Source: Bacilli bacterium (GTDB lineage: Bacteria; Bacillota_I; Bacilli_A; RF39; UBA660). From it: DNA of 8,358 nucleotides. Positions within the stretch are counted from its first letter, which is position 1. Each line of letters begins with the position of its first letter. The notes beneath the pieces were generated by a model. It was not told the origin of the DNA, searched no databases, and saw only the letters and a program-made list of their open reading frames with translations. Both the position numbers and the translations under genes were made by a program. The DNA lies in contig JAIKYM010000058.1 in assembly GCA_024683115.1 (NCBI GenBank), positions 1 through 8,358 on the forward strand, in the 5' to 3' direction. Below are positions 6,881 to 8,358 of the stretch, piece by piece.

Positions 6881-6889
6881 TGTTATACT
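6881..6889 (+). promoter_or_regulatory. Extended -10 promoter of the second lipoprotein gene
   Basis: TG-T-TATACT is an extended -10 element, with TTTTAT 17 bases upstream as a poor -35. The start would fall near 6896, leaving a leader of about 25 bases. GGGAGG (6904-6909) lies 11 bases before ATG 6921, a rather long spacing. Confidence 0.5.
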
Positions 6890-6920
6890 ATATATTGTTA
6901 GATGGGAGGACAATTAAAAT

Positions 6921-7415
6921 ATGAAAAAGAAAGTTTTATTAAGTGTTATGATTCTTGGTGCTTTAGTAACTGTAACTGGATGTGGTAAGAAAGATGATAA
7001 TAAATCAAACGAAAATACTACAACAACTTCTGCTGTTACTAAAAAGTTAACTTGTACAATGGAGGAAACTGAAAAGAAATCCACAGAAACTATTAAGTAT
7101 GTATTTAATTTTAAAGATACAGTTTATGATAAAGTTAGTGTAATCGATACAATTAAATATACAGGTGGTAAATATGATGAAAAGACTGCTACTGATGCAG
7201 AAAAAGAATGTGCTTCTGCATTAAAGCATAAGGGTATCACATGTAATGTTTCTAAATCAGATGCATCTATTTATATAACATATCAATTCACTATTGAACA
7301 AATGGATGATGAAACTAAGAAATTATATAAAGCAGCTGGATTAGAAGAACTTGATGGAAAGTCATATGAAGAAATTAAATCTACTTTAACAACTGCAACA
7401 TTTACTTGTAATTAA
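6921..7415 (+). CDS. Four-cysteine lipoprotein of unknown function, 164 residues
   Basis: A predicted surface lipoprotein with signal MKKKVLLSVMILGALVTVTGC, lipobox VTGC and lipid-anchor C21. A low-complexity Asn/Thr/Ser linker (about 27-40) follows. The mature domain has four further cysteines (C45, C97, C108, C163), enough for two disulfides. The order is strand-rich TCTMEETEKKSTETIKYVFNF (44-64) and VSVIDTIKYTGG (72-83), a helix with ECASALKHKGITC (96-108), SIYITYQF (116-123), a charged helix QMDDETKKLYKAAGLEEL, and a final strand ATFTCN. The layout of two hairpin strands, a helix and YITYxF is faintly like DUF1307/YehR-type lipoproteins, but I would not assign it. It has its own promoter and a strong terminator, so it is a single-gene unit. 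Confidence 0.86.
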   Translation: MKKKVLLSVMILGALVTVTGCGKKDDNKSNENTTTTSAVTKKLTCTMEETEKKSTETIKYVFNFKDTVYDKVSVIDTIKYTGGKYDEKTATDAEKECASALKHKGITCNVSKSDASIYITYQFTIEQMDDETKKLYKAAGLEELDGKSYEEIKSTLTTATFTCN

Positions 7416-7416
7416 T

Positions 7417-7448
7417 AAAAAGGAATTCTATATGAATTCTTTTTTTTA
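7417..7448 (+). terminator. Strong intrinsic terminator after the four-cysteine lipoprotein gene
   Basis: AAGGAATTC (7420-7428) pairs with GAATTCTTT (7434-7442, one G-U) around TATAT, and the U-run extends to 7447. It begins just after the TAA stop. Confidence 0.88.
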
Positions 7449-7470
7449 TTCTTTCTGATATAAATATACA

Positions 7471-7499
7471 TTTTATGAATAAAATATATGTGATATACT
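7471..7499 (+). promoter_or_regulatory. Upstream candidate promoter of the XRE gene
   Basis: TG-A-TATACT (7491-7499) is an extended -10 with TTTTAT at 7471-7476, spacing 17. This is the same arrangement as the promoter at 6881. Transcripts starting near 7506 would carry most of the nested dyad as a 5' leader. ATTTTAT and ATAAAAT (7470-7485, two-base gap) form a small dyad over the -35 position, which may be chance in such AT-rich DNA. Confidence 0.45.
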
Positions 7500-7564
7500 T
7501 AAAATGTTAAGCGTAGTTGACAAATTTCCAAGGCAACTATATAGAACGCAACCAACATTTTGAG
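7498..7564. promoter_or_regulatory. Nested dyad in front of the XRE gene (operator or structured leader)
   Basis: Three inverted repeats lie inside one another: CTTAAAATGTT/AACATTTTGAG (7498-7508/7554-7564, one mismatch or G-U), GCGT/ACGC (7511-7514/7546-7549) and TAGTTG/CAACTA (7514-7519/7534-7539). As DNA, the inner pair flanks the -35 and meets the -10 of the promoter at 7517, which fits autoregulation by the HTH protein. As RNA, the three would fold into one long interrupted hairpin if transcription begins near 7506. I cannot tell which is right. Confidence 0.5.
7517..7545 (+). promoter_or_regulatory. Proximal promoter of the XRE gene
   Basis: A perfect TTGACA (7517-7522) and TATAGA (7540-7545) are separated by 17 bases, giving a start near 7552 and a leader of about 43 bases. 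Both boxes overlap the inner dyad TAGTTG...CAACTA. Confidence 0.6.
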
Positions 7565-7594
7565 TAGAATTAATGTCAGAAAGAGGTGATTAGT

Positions 7595-8230
7595 ATGACA
7601 ATTGGAGAAAGATTGTTAAAACTAAGAAAAGAGAAAAATATATCGCAAGAAGAACTTGCAAATGAACTTGATGTATCTAGACAAACTATATCAAAATGGG
7701 AGACAGATCAATCTAGTCCTGATTTTGATAAAATAATTCCACTATGTGAATACTTTGGAATTACATCTGATGAATTATTAACAGGTAATGTTAATATTAA
7801 AGAAGCAAAACAAACTAATGTTAAGATTAATTTTGCTAGAAATATTGCTATAGCAGTAATGATGTATATTATTGGTATTGCATCGCTTATATTATGTGCT
7901 GCTCAATTTGAACAACCTATTATAGGTTTAACTATTATGTTTGTTCTTATAGCAGTCGGAACAGGTATGTTAATATTCAATGGAGTATATTATTCTAGAG
8001 AATCAGAAGAAAAGAAAACAACTAAAGAAAGAACAATTCAAAAACAAGTAACCAATATTATAGATATAATAGGTGTTACAATTTATTTATTAGTATCATT
8101 CTTAACTGGTGCTTGGCATATTACATGGATTATATTCCTAATTGTAGGAGTAGTTGATGAAATAGCTAAGTTAATTATGAATTTAAATTCTAAATCAGAT
8201 GAAGTAGAAAGAAGTGATATCAATGAATAA
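7595..8230 (+). CDS. Membrane-anchored XRE-family HTH regulator, 211 residues
   Basis: A DNA-binding transcriptional regulator tethered to the membrane. Residues 1-63 form a complete HTH_XRE (Cro/CI-type) domain: IGERLLKLRKEKNISQEELANELDVSRQTISKWE, with recognition helix about 28-37, then the SSPDFDKIIPLCEYFGITSDELLTG block common in Firmicutes regulators. A short linker leads to four predicted membrane helices at about 82-104, 108-132, 155-173 and 175-197, with a Lys/Glu-rich loop between the second and third (134-152). The start at 7595 follows AAGAGGTGAT at good spacing; the in-frame GTG at 7586 lies within that site. The stop overlaps the next gene by 8 bases. Such pairs usually sense envelope state and control their partner gene, but the signal is unknown. 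Autoregulation through the upstream dyad is inferred. Confidence 0.92.
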   Translation: MTIGERLLKLRKEKNISQEELANELDVSRQTISKWETDQSSPDFDKIIPLCEYFGITSDELLTGNVNIKEAKQTNVKINFARNIAIAVMMYIIGIASLILCAAQFEQPIIGLTIMFVLIAVGTGMLIFNGVYYSRESEEKKTTKERTIQKQVTNIIDIIGVTIYLLVSFLTGAWHITWIIFLIVGVVDEIAKLIMNLNSKSDEVERSDINE

Positions 8231-8358
8231 GGGAGTAACAATATTTTTGATAGTATTTCTATCCTTGTTAGCTGTAGGATTAATTGTATTATTTGTAATA
8301 TTATTAAATGGTAATTTTAATTTCTCGTTTAAATTTGGATATTCAGAAAATAAAATTG
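8223..8358 (+). CDS. Single-span membrane protein, N-terminus only (DUF4097-like start)
   Basis: The gene starts with ATG at 8223, overlapping the last codons of the XRE gene in another frame, with GAAAGAAGTGAT as ribosome binding site. The frame stays open to the window edge (45 codons). It encodes MNKGVTIFLIVFLSLLAVG, one hydrophobic helix (about 5-28), and then NGNFNFSFKFGYSENK. I recall this N-terminus (membrane helix, then NFNFSF-FG) from DUF4097 beta-helix-like proteins that are commonly paired with HTH or DUF1700 genes in Firmicutes. The domain itself lies outside the window, so the family is inferred. The overlap predicts coupled expression with the regulator. Confidence 0.75.
   Translation, partial: MNKGVTIFLIVFLSLLAVGLIVLFVILLNGNFNFSFKFGYSENKI

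Overview
This 8.4 kb window is strongly AT-rich, with short intergenic gaps, good AGGAGG-type ribosome binding sites and TGA used as a stop (pyruvate formate-lyase ends in TGA, and its tryptophans are TGG). Together with a Gram-positive style promoter set, lipobox lipoproteins, the absence of any outer-membrane gene, and pyruvate formate-lyase as the main metabolic gene, this suggests a fermentative, low-GC Firmicute. It may be one of the uncultured gut lineages near the Mollicutes (RF39-like). The lineage is an inference from composition and gene style only.

Left block, minus strand, read right to left. (i) A 318-residue protein carries HEITH followed by AEVLSIFNE, which looks like a very diverged zinc gluzincin of the M3/oligoendopeptidase F type. 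(ii) Next is a compact unit of about 95 nt with its own consensus-like promoter, internal hairpins and a strong intrinsic terminator. It is either a small RNA or an attenuating leader. (iii) An unrecognised 164-residue soluble protein lies behind that unit and is followed by its own terminator. (iv) Last is an ABC-2 type exporter ATPase that runs off the left edge; its permease genes should lie beyond it.

Centre. A divergent intergenic region holds an 18-bp perfect palindrome in front of pflB. pflB (pyruvate formate-lyase, with the Cys-Cys pair and glycyl radical site intact) and pflA (its radical-SAM activase) overlap by ATGA and form a complete two-gene unit for anaerobic cleavage of pyruvate plus CoA to acetyl-CoA plus formate. 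The pflA stop codon sits inside the terminator hairpin.

Right block, plus strand. A DUF6935-like cytoplasmic protein and a lipoprotein form a two-gene operon. A second, four-cysteine lipoprotein with its own promoter and terminator follows. Last is a pair made of a membrane-anchored XRE-type regulator and the overlapping start of a single-span membrane protein that resembles the N-terminus of DUF4097 proteins; the latter is cut by the right edge. The regulator is preceded by a nested dyad that overlaps its probable promoter.

The least explained pieces are the promoter-hairpin-terminator unit at 1568-1699, the HEITH protein, and the palindromes before pflB and the XRE gene, which share the half-site TAGTTG/CAACTA. 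No tRNA, rRNA, CRISPR array, insertion sequence or phage gene was seen, and no gene-free stretch exceeds 180 bases.
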